A stretch of 53,676 bases of DNA, from positions 1 to 53,676 of the forward strand of contig CAYFLR010000042.1 of NCBI GenBank assembly GCA_964343805.1. Reading direction: 5' to 3'. The stretch comes from CAYFLR01 sp964343805 (GTDB lineage Bacteria; Bdellovibrionota_B; Oligoflexia; CAYFLR01). The notes under the pieces are model-generated. The model searched no databases. It was not told the origin of the DNA and saw only the letters and a program-made list of their open reading frames with translations. The position numbers and the translations under genes were made by a program. Of this stretch, positions 1 through 8,021 are shown one piece after another; position 1 is the first letter of the stretch; every line of letters starts with the position of its first letter.

Positions 1-252
1 TGTAAACATGATGACTATCATGGAAAGTTTAAAGTATCCTCTAATGGTTTGATCATTCTTGCAAAAAATGAGCTTATGGATAGCCATGCGGATTATTTTT
101 ACTATTCAAAAACAGACTCAATAAAGCTCTTTTGGAAGGATGCGAGACCACTGAAATCTATGGCTTTTGAATTTGGGGTTTTAGNNNNNNNNNNNNNNNN
201 NNNNNNNNNNNNNNNNNNNNNNNNNNNNNAACGACTCTTTACTTGGATGTAG
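1..252 (+). CDS. C-terminal part of an unrecognised protein, cut by window edge
   Basis: An open frame runs from base 1 to a TAG at 250-252, so the 5' end lies outside the window. The first visible residues are CKHDDYHGKF, followed by a hydrophilic stretch rich in Lys, Asp and aromatic residues (for example DYFYYSKTDSIKLFWKD). A 45-base N run (185-229) replaces about 15 codons; the frame resumes after it with RLFTWM. The length of the N run is a multiple of three, so the frame is consistent, but the final residues depend on the gap size being right. No motif or family was recognised. The TTG at 49 should not be taken as the start, because the frame is open upstream of it. Confidence 0.5.
   Translation, partial: CKHDDYHGKFKVSSNGLIILAKNELMDSHADYFYYSKTDSIKLFWKDARPLKSMAFEFGVLXXXXXXXXXXXXXXXXRLFTWM
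185..229. other. Assembly gap, 45 N
   Basis: Run of 45 undetermined bases inside the first partial coding region. Its length keeps the frame, which suggests an estimated rather than arbitrary size. Confidence 0.95.
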
Positions 253-328
253 TATTAGCTTAGTAACAAAACATAATTCTTCAAATTATACGACACTTCT
301 CACCTTAATTATCTTCTGTTTTTTAACT

Positions 329-826
329 TTACGGATTGTTGGGCTCTTCCACTTCCGAAGTCACAATCACCCAATCAGGCAAAGTAGGAAAGTGAATGAT
401 CATTGAAGCAATGGCAATAATAAATAGATAAATCCCGTGATTGAAGCTTTGACCTAAAAAGCTAATTACAAAACCTAAGATGGCGATGAAGTCCGAAATC
501 ACCCAGCAGATTAAAAAGCGAGCAAACAGTTTTGCTAGAAAAGTGTTCTGCTCTTTCTGCCCCCATGATTCGCCGGGTTTGGGCGGAGTTATTTTAGAAA
601 GGGGAAGTTTTTCTAATTTAATAAGCACCGCCAGGGTGGATCCGATTAAAGCGAAAAGTATCAAGGCAATTTTAATAGTGGGTAAATTGTCAAAACTAGG
701 ATCACCACTCGCATTTTGATTTACGAAGTAAGATAGTCCGGGAAAAACCAGGGTGGATCCAAAAAAGCCAAACCAAAGAACTTTAAAAAAATAGGTTCGT
801 TCAGAGTGGACTTTAACTTGGGACAT
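329..826 (-). CDS. Four-helix inner membrane protein of unknown function
   Basis: 165 residues with four strongly hydrophobic segments at roughly residues 12-33, 50-71, 97-120 and 130-152, so an integral inner-membrane protein. A polar loop around 75-90 (KLPLSKITPPKPGESW) separates helices 2 and 3. The start is supported by an AAAGGAG ribosome-binding site just upstream of the ATG on the minus strand. It stands alone, divergent from the secreted protein at 935. No enzymatic motif was seen and the family was not recognised; a small transporter or membrane accessory protein are both possible. Confidence 0.75.
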   Translation of the reverse strand: MSQVKVHSERTYFFKVLWFGFFGSTLVFPGLSYFVNQNASGDPSFDNLPTIKIALILFALIGSTLAVLIKLEKLPLSKITPPKPGESWGQKEQNTFLAKLFARFLICWVISDFIAILGFVISFLGQSFNHGIYLFIIAIASMIIHFPTLPDWVIVTSEVEEPNNP

Positions 827-934
827 AGGGCTCTCCTTTTAAAGTAAAGTGATTTTAAAAATTTAACAAATTACCTCCCACAAATATAGCTGAAAGATGG
901 TAAGATAATATTCAAATCAAGGAGATAATTAATT

Positions 935-1696
935 ATGAAATTATTCATCCATTTCATCCTACTGGTTTCCTTCTTTGGAGCGGAACTTTCGGCCCAGCTT
1001 TGTGAGCGGTTTGTAAAGTCGGCCTTGAGAAACTATGTGATGGAGCAAGGGTTTAAAGTTGTTCCGGGTAAAGAGATTCCTTACAACTATCCCGGTGGAT
1101 TTGTTCGTTTAGAAGATGCGCGGCTATCTATCAAAGTTCAAGATATAGGAGCTGTGGCAGAATTAATTGGTCGGGGCGCTCAAATCAGTCCTCTCGTTAT
1201 TAGTAAGAGGCTTAACGAGAGACTGTTTCATGGGGTGGTAGAAATTAGCGTGGTGGAACTATTACCCGAGTTTGCTAAATCACGCAATAACACCTGGGCC
1301 AAATGTAATGGCCCCAATTGTTGGAATGCTTCTTTAAACTGGCACGATCCCACCATCGGTGAAAAGTTTACCTCTCCTCCGGAATTAGAGGCCGAACTCG
1401 CTACTAATTATCGAAGGCTCAAACCGGGTGAATATTTGCACTTTGGTGATGTGGTAGTCTTTCGGGCGGGAGAGAAACTCATTCATACCGCTATATATTT
1501 AGATAATAATTTGGTGTGGCATAAACCGGGAAGTAGCAAGCTACAACCTTGGACCCTTGAAAGTATGGTTCATGCTGTGAGTCAGTATATAAGAGTTGGG
1601 CATACTGATAACCTAAGTTTTTTTAGAAATAAACAAGTAGAGTCTCTCGGTTTCTTTGACTCATTTTCGGTAAAGGTCCATCGTGTCTATCTATAA
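935..1696 (+). CDS. Secreted NlpC/P60- or CHAP-like cysteine hydrolase candidate
   Basis: 253 residues. Residues 1-20 form a signal peptide ending LSA, so the mature protein is exported. The C-terminal half has a pattern typical of papain-like cell-wall hydrolases: a Cys in GPNCWN (C129), then HFGDVVVFRAG (about 169-179) and IHTAIYL with H184, as in the GD-x-V-x-F and H-x-x-I-Y motifs of NlpC/P60 and CHAP enzymes. A role in cutting peptidoglycan peptides is inferred; the catalytic assignment is by pattern only. The ribosome-binding site AAGGAG lies about 11 bases before the ATG. The last 14 bases overlap the GTG start of the TIGR02147 gene, so the two are likely translationally coupled. Confidence 0.6.
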   Translation: MKLFIHFILLVSFFGAELSAQLCERFVKSALRNYVMEQGFKVVPGKEIPYNYPGGFVRLEDARLSIKVQDIGAVAELIGRGAQISPLVISKRLNERLFHGVVEISVVELLPEFAKSRNNTWAKCNGPNCWNASLNWHDPTIGEKFTSPPELEAELATNYRRLKPGEYLHFGDVVVFRAGEKLIHTAIYLDNNLVWHKPGSSKLQPWTLESMVHAVSQYIRVGHTDNLSFFRNKQVESLGFFDSFSVKVHRVYL

Positions 1697-2489
1697 CAAT
1701 GTGGAGTATAAAAAGTATATTAAGAAGCGAGTGAAGGCTCATAAAATGACCTTTAGCGGGCTCGCTGAATCTTGTCGAATGCAGAAGAGCTTTTTGAGCA
1801 TGGTAATAAATCAAGAGATGCATATCAATGAGGAACAAGCCTTTCTGATGGCGGAGACTTTCAATTTAACTTCTGAAGAAACAGATTACTTTTTATTGCT
1901 ACTCCAATATGCCAGAGCCTCCTCAAATAATTACGCCGCTTTTTTAAAAGGCAAAATTGAAAAGATCCGAGAGAAGAAGGGGAGACTGACTGAAAAACTT
2001 TCCAAGAAGACGGTGAATCTAACCCAAAATAACCACAGTGCTTATTACGAATACTATCTCAATCCTTTGGCGCAGTATGTTCATATGTTGCTCTTGATCC
2101 CTAAGTATCAAAGTGATTTAGTTATGATTGCCAAACGATTAGATTCGACTCTGGAAGAAATACAAACCGTGATAGATACTCTGCAAGAATTGGATATTGT
2201 TATTTATCAAAATGATAGGTATGAGTGCACAGCCAAAAGTATTCATATAGAAAATGGCACCGCTTTATCGGATCAAAATCATCTGAATGCTCGGCTTCAA
2301 GCTTTACAAAAGAAGATTAATTTAAAAGAAAACGATTATCGATTCTCTGCCACGATTTGTGCAGATACAAAAGTTAAGAAAAAAATAGTAGATGAAATCA
2401 AGAATATGCTTTCTCGTTGTCAGAGCTTTACCCAAGACACTCTCCCTACTGATATTTATCAGTTTAACATCGACTTCTTTCAGAAGTAA
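1683..2489 (+). CDS. TIGR02147-family putative transcriptional regulator
   Basis: 268 residues starting with GTG. The N-terminus (about 1-70) reads as a helix-turn-helix of the type seen in TIGR02147 proteins (TFSGLAESCRMQKSFLSMVI), followed by a Lys-rich linker, an alpha-helical middle containing YYEYYLNPL and a second winged-helix-like segment (VMIAKRLDSTLEEIQTVIDT), and the family-type end (IYQFNIDFFQK). TIGR02147 is expanded in Bdellovibrio relatives and Fibrobacter; targets are largely unknown. It overlaps the preceding secreted protein by 14 bases, so it probably controls, or is controlled with, that gene. Palindromes just downstream (2502-2518 and 2600-2616) are candidate operators for it. 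Confidence 0.8.
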   Translation: MSIYNNVEYKKYIKKRVKAHKMTFSGLAESCRMQKSFLSMVINQEMHINEEQAFLMAETFNLTSEETDYFLLLLQYARASSNNYAAFLKGKIEKIREKKGRLTEKLSKKTVNLTQNNHSAYYEYYLNPLAQYVHMLLLIPKYQSDLVMIAKRLDSTLEEIQTVIDTLQELDIVIYQNDRYECTAKSIHIENGTALSDQNHLNARLQALQKKINLKENDYRFSATICADTKVKKKIVDEIKNMLSRCQSFTQDTLPTDIYQFNIDFFQK

Positions 2490-2501
2490 TCATTTCTTAA
2501 A

Positions 2502-2518
2502 GTTCAAAATATTTGAAC
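2502..2518. promoter_or_regulatory. Palindrome GTTCAAA-N3-TTTGAAC overlapping a -35 box
   Basis: A perfect 7-bp inverted repeat (GTTCAAAATATTTGAAC). Its right arm covers the TTGAAC -35 hexamer of the promoter at 2513-2542. A degraded second copy, GTTCAAATATTTATAAC, lies at 2600-2616, between the promoter and the start at 2647. Operator function is inferred from position and symmetry. Confidence 0.4.
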
Positions 2519-2542
2519 AAATCACTCAATATTAAATATTAT
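2513..2542 (+). promoter_or_regulatory. Sigma-70-like promoter for the lipoprotein gene at 2647
   Basis: TTGAAC (2513-2518), an 18-base spacer and TATTAT (2537-2542), in an AT-rich region just after the TIGR02147 gene. It suggests the downstream lipoprotein has its own promoter. Confidence 0.4.
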
Positions 2543-2646
2543 ATAATTTAACCGCTGGTTATTGAATGTTATGTTTTTAAGACAGGGCCTGTATTTAGAG
2601 TTCAAATATTTATAACTAGAGATGGGAAAGCTAGATAGGGGGAAGT

Positions 2647-4032
2647 ATGTTTAAATGGATGCTTTTATTAGGGTCACTTTTGTTTATTATATTAATTTTA
2701 ATTCAGTGTGATGAGGAGGATGAAGACAATTTAGAAAAGCCAGAAATAGATCTCTTTGTTAAAGATGTGGAACTCCATCCAATCACTCATTCCAAAGCCC
2801 TTCTTTTAAAAAATAGGGTGGTGGTATTTGGAACCTCGGACATTGATGAAAAATACTATGAGGGCAAGATAGCAAATGGAAACATATGCCAAGTTAAGGA
2901 TAAAAAGCCCGATGAAAAAGAGAAAATCGTAAAGGATGATCTCTGTCAGGTGGATGCGACTCTAATGCAAATGATGTTTTGCAATGATGATTCCGATGAT
3001 TGCGTGTCGCCAGAATTAGAAAAAAACTATGACCTTTCAGATGATAAGCGGCCTGATATTACTGTTCAGCTGACTCATTGTTTAAAAGGAAAAACCCCTA
3101 ATGTTTGGATGGGATTAAGTCAATCTAAGAAAGCAGGAGATAATAATCAACCGAAGGTTGCCTCGCTTATTGAAGCTAAAGAGGATTTTAAAAAGGATTT
3201 AGGTAAGGTCATTAAAAACATGGCGAAGGCCGCAAGTGAAATCAAAGGTCATATTGCTTTTAATATAATTGGTAAGGAAGCAGGAGAATCCATTGCTTTA
3301 ACTGGAGAGGATATTCACTTAACCAATATCACTCCTTATTTAACTCCTGACGATAAAGAATCTATTTCTCTCTCTGTTGGTATCGACAAAGAGCTGTCTG
3401 AAATGGATTGTCCGAAGCCCGAAACCAGTGAAGAGTCGGCAGCGACAAAAACTTCCTCTTCGGAAAAAGCTCCCATCGCCCAACCTGCTCCCAAAAAGGA
3501 AAAAGTAAATACTAAATTACCAACTAAAAACAGTAACCCGGTTAATATTCCAGAGGGTTGTGAATATCATCAAAAAGACCTGCTCACCCAAGATTTGAAA
3601 GATCAAACGGAATTCAATGCGCACTTTATCAGTGTCTATCAGGCTCATGGGAATCATGGACCGGGAAGACATCCCGAAGGATCCATTCAGGTTTCCATTG
3701 AAGATTTAGCAAAGCCGGCTTTGATTGTTCTCACATCTTATGAGCCGGTGGCTTGGTCGGTAGACATTACGGATGAAAACGATGTGCTTGGAGTTTTAAT
3801 TTTGGGATATCATGCTCAAAGAATGACGACGGTTGCAGATATTCCCTTAGAAATTCATGATAAAACCTGTAAAAGTCGATTGGGAAGTATCTCTTTTCCA
3901 ACCAAGTATCCTAGCAATGGAGCAAACCGGCTGGTAGAGATCGTCAGTGAGAAAGTTTTACCTTTAAAAGAAGTTCTTTCCTATCAAGCTAAATATGAAG
4001 AGAAGGAGTTTGTTATCGGGGAGGTCAAGTAA
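2647..4032 (+). CDS. Putative lipoprotein of unknown function with C-terminal SYEPV/GYHAQ domain
   Basis: 461 residues. The N-terminus is a single hydrophobic segment ending LIQC (C21) followed by an acidic run (DEEDEDN). The -1 Gln is not a standard lipobox residue, so lipid attachment is likely but not certain; otherwise it is a membrane-anchored periplasmic protein. The middle is hydrophilic and Lys/Asp-rich with several Cys. A low-complexity Ser/Ala/Pro/Lys linker at about 255-300 precedes a compact C-terminal domain with LIVLTSYEPVAWSVDI and VLILGYHAQRM. No catalytic motif was recognised. GGGGGAAGT before the ATG is a good ribosome-binding site. The next gene follows after about 90 bases and may be cotranscribed. 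Confidence 0.65.
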   Translation: MFKWMLLLGSLLFIILILIQCDEEDEDNLEKPEIDLFVKDVELHPITHSKALLLKNRVVVFGTSDIDEKYYEGKIANGNICQVKDKKPDEKEKIVKDDLCQVDATLMQMMFCNDDSDDCVSPELEKNYDLSDDKRPDITVQLTHCLKGKTPNVWMGLSQSKKAGDNNQPKVASLIEAKEDFKKDLGKVIKNMAKAASEIKGHIAFNIIGKEAGESIALTGEDIHLTNITPYLTPDDKESISLSVGIDKELSEMDCPKPETSEESAATKTSSSEKAPIAQPAPKKEKVNTKLPTKNSNPVNIPEGCEYHQKDLLTQDLKDQTEFNAHFISVYQAHGNHGPGRHPEGSIQVSIEDLAKPALIVLTSYEPVAWSVDITDENDVLGVLILGYHAQRMTTVADIPLEIHDKTCKSRLGSISFPTKYPSNGANRLVEIVSEKVLPLKEVLSYQAKYEEKEFVIGEVK

Positions 4033-4121
4033 TTGACCCAAAAGGATTATTTGAATTGGTGTTTTCCTTCAACGGCACTTATGATAGGTTGGCTTTAAAA
4101 TCAAGTAACAGAGGTTGTAGC

Positions 4122-5426
4122 ATGAAAGTAGCAGGTTTTTTATTCCTAACTTTTTTTATTTTCTCCTATCTGTTGGCCTCCGAAGGAGGCTGGACGAGTA
4201 ACGGAGGAGACACCCTTTCCACCCGAAATAATCCTTGGTTTTTGGAAGATCTTTGGATCAAGAAAGAAATTTCCTTCTGTATCCAAATGGGTGATTTTTC
4301 GGTCTCAAGCAAAGAGGCTCGAATGGCTGTAACTAAAGCCTTGAAAGATTGGCAACAGCTGCTTAAATTAAGTGAATTTTCTATAAAGCCAATTGGTTCA
4401 TCAAGAAGGCGCTTGGCTACAAATTTTAGATATCAATCTTCATGTGATTCAAATACCCACTTAAAATTTCTATTTGGCACCTATGATTTACAGGTGGAGA
4501 AATTGATAAAAGAGAGAGGATATCCGGTGGCCTTTGCTCAGATGATTGAGTATGACCCTCAAGACGGCAGTGGAAAAGGAATCATATGGCTCATGCCGGA
4601 TCAAGGCGATAACGTCTATCAGGGAAAAGGAATTTTTCCCTTTTGGTACTTAGGGGCCTTACATCCTGTCATAATGCATGAACTGGGTCATGTATTTGGA
4701 GTCGGTCATCAATTCGGGTCTTTCATGGATTCCCATTTTCCCTATCAAGTGTATTTACATTATTTAAACTATCTGCATGAGGTCAGTGGATTAGATGAGC
4801 CCATTAATCAACGACCATTTTATCTGGACGCTCTCGACCATCTTTCCTCCTCTAACTTTTTAAATTACAGCGCTCCGGCAGCTGGTACTAACAATGGGCA
4901 TCCCAAAATCTGCACGCTTTATGAACTGGGAGCTCAAAATGATGATTTAGATACATTGGGCTTAAAGCGAAACAAGTTGTTATTTTCTGAGGAAATATTT
5001 CATCGACTTCTTAAATGGTCTTTTCCTCCCGGCTACGCTGGACGCTTTCAGCTCTGTCTGCAATCGGAAGTGGTTAGCTATTTCCCAAAGAAAGAGTATC
5101 GGACTGTTTTTCACATAAGCTCGTTAGATGGGGTCTATAAAGGAAAGTTACCTGTAACTTTTAAACCTAACTATGATGATCAAATTATTCCGTTGCAAGG
5201 GTTTTATCAGCTTCATAAGTTAAAAGAGTTCTTAACTCCTCTCACCTTTCTCAAGTTGAGATCTCATTATCACAGGGGATTTGTCACTCATAACGGGAGA
5301 AAAATTGAATTCAGTTTAAAAGGTTATACCAAAAAAAGTTTAACTTTTGCCTGGCAGGATCGGTTAATGGAATACCAATTTAACTCACTTTATGAGCATT
5401 ACATTAATAAAAAACCAACTCAATAA
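4122..5426 (+). CDS. Secreted metzincin-type zinc metalloprotease
   Basis: 434 residues from the ATG at 4122, chosen over an upstream in-frame start at 4056 because GAGG lies 7 bases before it and a clean signal peptide follows (residues 1-20, ending LLAS). The zinc site is HELGHVFGVGH (H186, E187, H190, H196), the extended HExxHxxGxxH motif of metzincins, with a possible Met-turn at M202 (GSFMD). The C-terminal 200 residues are beta-rich and of unknown function. It is expected to act outside the cytoplasm as an endopeptidase; the substrate is unknown. It converges on the next gene, overlapping it by 23 bases. Confidence 0.75.
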   Translation: MKVAGFLFLTFFIFSYLLASEGGWTSNGGDTLSTRNNPWFLEDLWIKKEISFCIQMGDFSVSSKEARMAVTKALKDWQQLLKLSEFSIKPIGSSRRRLATNFRYQSSCDSNTHLKFLFGTYDLQVEKLIKERGYPVAFAQMIEYDPQDGSGKGIIWLMPDQGDNVYQGKGIFPFWYLGALHPVIMHELGHVFGVGHQFGSFMDSHFPYQVYLHYLNYLHEVSGLDEPINQRPFYLDALDHLSSSNFLNYSAPAAGTNNGHPKICTLYELGAQNDDLDTLGLKRNKLLFSEEIFHRLLKWSFPPGYAGRFQLCLQSEVVSYFPKKEYRTVFHISSLDGVYKGKLPVTFKPNYDDQIIPLQGFYQLHKLKEFLTPLTFLKLRSHYHRGFVTHNGRKIEFSLKGYTKKSLTFAWQDRLMEYQFNSLYEHYINKKPTQ

Positions 5427-6393
5427 TCTCTAGGATACTTTTTCTTGTAATGCCCACATGCAGCATGCCTAAATGAAATAGCTCTTGGTCTCGGGTATAG
5501 TCAGAAGTTAAATAAAATCCTTTCACTTTTTTATTCTGTAAAAAGAGAGTGTTCTGTGGGGTTAAAAAACGATTCAAAGTCGATAGCGCTACCTTTAAAT
5601 TATTGGTTTCAAAATCATGAAGGTAGAAAACGCCCTCATTAAAACCTTTAACGGCTACAATTTCCAACATCTCTTCTAAGATAATAATATCGGAACTTTC
5701 TCTGGACCAATCCCTTCCAATGACTAAACCGAGCCAATTTTTATTATCCACCTTCCAAGTGCGAAAATAGGTTTCATCACTAAAGAGAGGGTATCCATCT
5801 ACGATTTGGATATGATCAAAAGTTAAAAGAGTATTTAAAAAAGATGTCTTATTTAAAAATGCTTTGAACGCTCTCAGGGATTTAACATACTCTTGGTTAT
5901 CGTCGGTGAGAGGGTGGGGAAGACCTTCCCTAAAACGTTCAAATAGAGCTTGGGGGAGTAACTGCTTGATATCCTGTTTAAGTTGAATAATTTCCACATG
6001 AAGCTCTGCAAAGTGAGGCAGGCGATTAATAAGATATTGGTTGGCCTCACCGTTAAAATGATAGAGCAGAGTGTTCCCAACGGGCTTATGAAGGTCTTCG
6101 TGACTATTACCCAGGGCTTTTTTATTGAGAAGTATGACTTTTTCGATCGCTCGGTTGGGTCCAAAAAACTCTCTGGCGGAAGTAGAAAATATAAGGTGAT
6201 GAAGGTTTTTAACTCCCTGATACTTTTGGACATAGTAGAGGGGAGACTCCATTTTTAACTCAATGACATTCTTAAGATCCTTCAACCATTTTCCGTAAGT
6301 TGAGCCTGCCGGAGGGAGCTCATCCCCAATTAATATCCTGAAATTAAATAACAAAATGAGGGTCACCAGTGTGCCAAAAGCTACATTATTCAT
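5404..6393 (-). CDS. Exported protein of unknown function
   Basis: 329 residues. Residues 1-23 are a signal peptide (hydrophobic core LVTLILLFNFRILI), so it is exported or anchored. The rest is mixed alpha/beta with no Cys and no recognised catalytic motif; segments such as WLGLVIGRDWSRESSDIIILEEM and LFHLGMLHVGITRKS suggest a globular fold. The ribosome-binding site is weak (AAGAGATG). Its 3' end overlaps the metalloprotease gene by 23 bases, and it is divergent from the gene at 6531. Function unknown. Confidence 0.65.
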   Translation of the reverse strand: MNNVAFGTLVTLILLFNFRILIGDELPPAGSTYGKWLKDLKNVIELKMESPLYYVQKYQGVKNLHHLIFSTSAREFFGPNRAIEKVILLNKKALGNSHEDLHKPVGNTLLYHFNGEANQYLINRLPHFAELHVEIIQLKQDIKQLLPQALFERFREGLPHPLTDDNQEYVKSLRAFKAFLNKTSFLNTLLTFDHIQIVDGYPLFSDETYFRTWKVDNKNWLGLVIGRDWSRESSDIIILEEMLEIVAVKGFNEGVFYLHDFETNNLKVALSTLNRFLTPQNTLFLQNKKVKGFYLTSDYTRDQELFHLGMLHVGITRKSILEIIELVFY

Positions 6394-6483
6394 AACATCT
6401 CTTTTTTATTTCTTAGTTCTTGCCTTAGATCGCTTCATAGCACATTTTCTTAAAATTACAAAATTATAAACCCGGATAAACTT

Positions 6484-6512
6484 TTGCCTTCATCCTGTTT
6501 CCAAGCTAAAAT
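6484..6512 (+). promoter_or_regulatory. Sigma-70-like promoter for the gene at 6531
   Basis: TTGCCT (6484-6489), 17-base spacer, TAAAAT (6507-6512). The AAGGGGG Shine-Dalgarno lies just downstream, so the leader would be very short. Confidence 0.5.
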
Positions 6513-6530
6513 TGAAAGAAGGGGGAATCT

Positions 6531-8021
6531 ATGAAACTGCTAACGATTTTGATTATTGGAATGGTTTTTTCCGTTGATGTGATGGGAAGTGCAAAAGACC
6601 GGCTCACCTTTCCCTTAATTGAATCTGTGAGTGCCCAGCATGAAAGTATAGATGTTACCAGTAGAAGCATTACCATTTTAGTAAATCAATCAGATAACCT
6701 ACTTTACCAATCTGTAAGATCGATTGAATCGGGTGCCGCAAGCTCACTTTCTCCTCGCGAAATGGAGGTGGTGATCGCTTCCTTTTGTACCCATTTTATG
6801 GGAAAGGAGCCTTCTGCTAATACCCTAAAAGCATTCGAAACCATAACTCTTTATGGCCAGAAAATGGGAACCATTCCAGGGTATCATGTACAATCTTTCG
6901 TGCGGATAGCAAAGAATATCAGAAGAGTCTCCAAATTAGATCAAATTGCCGATGCCGCCTGGGATCGAGCTATGGATCTGCAGGTGACTCAATTAAAAGA
7001 GATGCCCATGATGATGATGGGATTACTGCCTACGGAAACCATTTCCAAAAGTGTGGCCAACCTTTATGAAACGGGTAATGAACTGGCAGAAGTGGTGAAC
7101 CTCATGCAGGAAATTGCCGGGTACAGCAAGCCGGGAACACCGGTGATGATCAGCGATGTGAATTTTGACCCCTTTGTTGATTTTATAAAAAATGTAGAAA
7201 TCCTCAAGCTTTTAGAAGCACTTCCTTCCTTGCAAAATACTTCTAACATCACTCTATTAAAAGAAACCCTCCTTAAAAATATCATGGTTGATTACTATGG
7301 GATGTCCAGGCAGATAGCGGGTCTCGAAATGGCCATGGGGGGGAAGGCTATGGCCATGAATTTAGTAGCTATCATTGCTTATACTACCATGGATTTAAAG
7401 CCGGCTACGGTGGAAAGAATAAACTCTCATTTAAATAATGCCAAGGAGGGCTTTTGGGCACAAACTTTCTCAGGGCCCGAAGTGGCTGAATTAGAACTAT
7501 TGATGGAGAAAACTCGCATTGCCAGAAGAGAGACGGTTAAGATCGAGAAGCTGGCTCAAAAAAGTGGAACCTTTACCACGGTAGGGCATATCGCTATCGG
7601 GTTATTACAAAATGAATTCAAAAATGTGGATGATGCCCTCTCATTTATTGCTGAAACGGATAAATATATGGAGAAACTGGGAATAGAGAACCCTGCCCTT
7701 CGCAGGACCACCGGGTTTTTAAGTGACAGTGCTAAATTACTTAGAAAAGTCGGGGATACGGGAGCCGATTGGTCGATTACCGCCTTGCAATACCCTCAGA
7801 TGTTCTCCAACTGGACTGCCTATATGACAGTGGAGGCGGCGACTCAAATTGCTACTAAATCCAGGCAAGTGGCTTCTGGGGTTGCAACAGTAGCGAGTAA
7901 GACTGGAGAAGGAATTGGTAGTGGAGTCAGTACTGTTCAAGACGGAGCAAAATCTCTCACTACTAGCATAAAATCGGGTCTTGGATCTTGTAAAAACTTG
8001 ACTCATAAACTTCCCTGGTGA
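6531..8021 (+). CDS. Exported, mostly helical protein of unknown function
   Basis: 496 residues with a signal peptide (1-19, ending VMGS). The rest is predicted almost wholly alpha-helical: repeated amphipathic stretches, Met-rich patches (KEMPMMMMGLLP) and no Cys until C34x near the C-terminus. The last 60 residues are Ser/Gly/Thr/Val-rich (SKTGEGIGSGVSTVQDG), resembling a flexible or surface-associated tail. It has its own promoter at 6484 and a strong AGGGGG ribosome-binding site. Its TGA abuts the stop of the converging acyl-CoA dehydrogenase gene with no space between. No family recognised. Confidence 0.65.
   Translation: MKLLTILIIGMVFSVDVMGSAKDRLTFPLIESVSAQHESIDVTSRSITILVNQSDNLLYQSVRSIESGAASSLSPREMEVVIASFCTHFMGKEPSANTLKAFETITLYGQKMGTIPGYHVQSFVRIAKNIRRVSKLDQIADAAWDRAMDLQVTQLKEMPMMMMGLLPTETISKSVANLYETGNELAEVVNLMQEIAGYSKPGTPVMISDVNFDPFVDFIKNVEILKLLEALPSLQNTSNITLLKETLLKNIMVDYYGMSRQIAGLEMAMGGKAMAMNLVAIIAYTTMDLKPATVERINSHLNNAKEGFWAQTFSGPEVAELELLMEKTRIARRETVKIEKLAQKSGTFTTVGHIAIGLLQNEFKNVDDALSFIAETDKYMEKLGIENPALRRTTGFLSDSAKLLRKVGDTGADWSITALQYPQMFSNWTAYMTVEAATQIATKSRQVASGVATVASKTGEGIGSGVSTVQDGAKSLTTSIKSGLGSCKNLTHKLPW

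Noticed and set aside
480..719. 79-codon plus-strand frame opposite the membrane protein
   Set aside because: It lies wholly antisense to a gene with a good ribosome-binding site and four clear helices, and shows no family pattern of its own.
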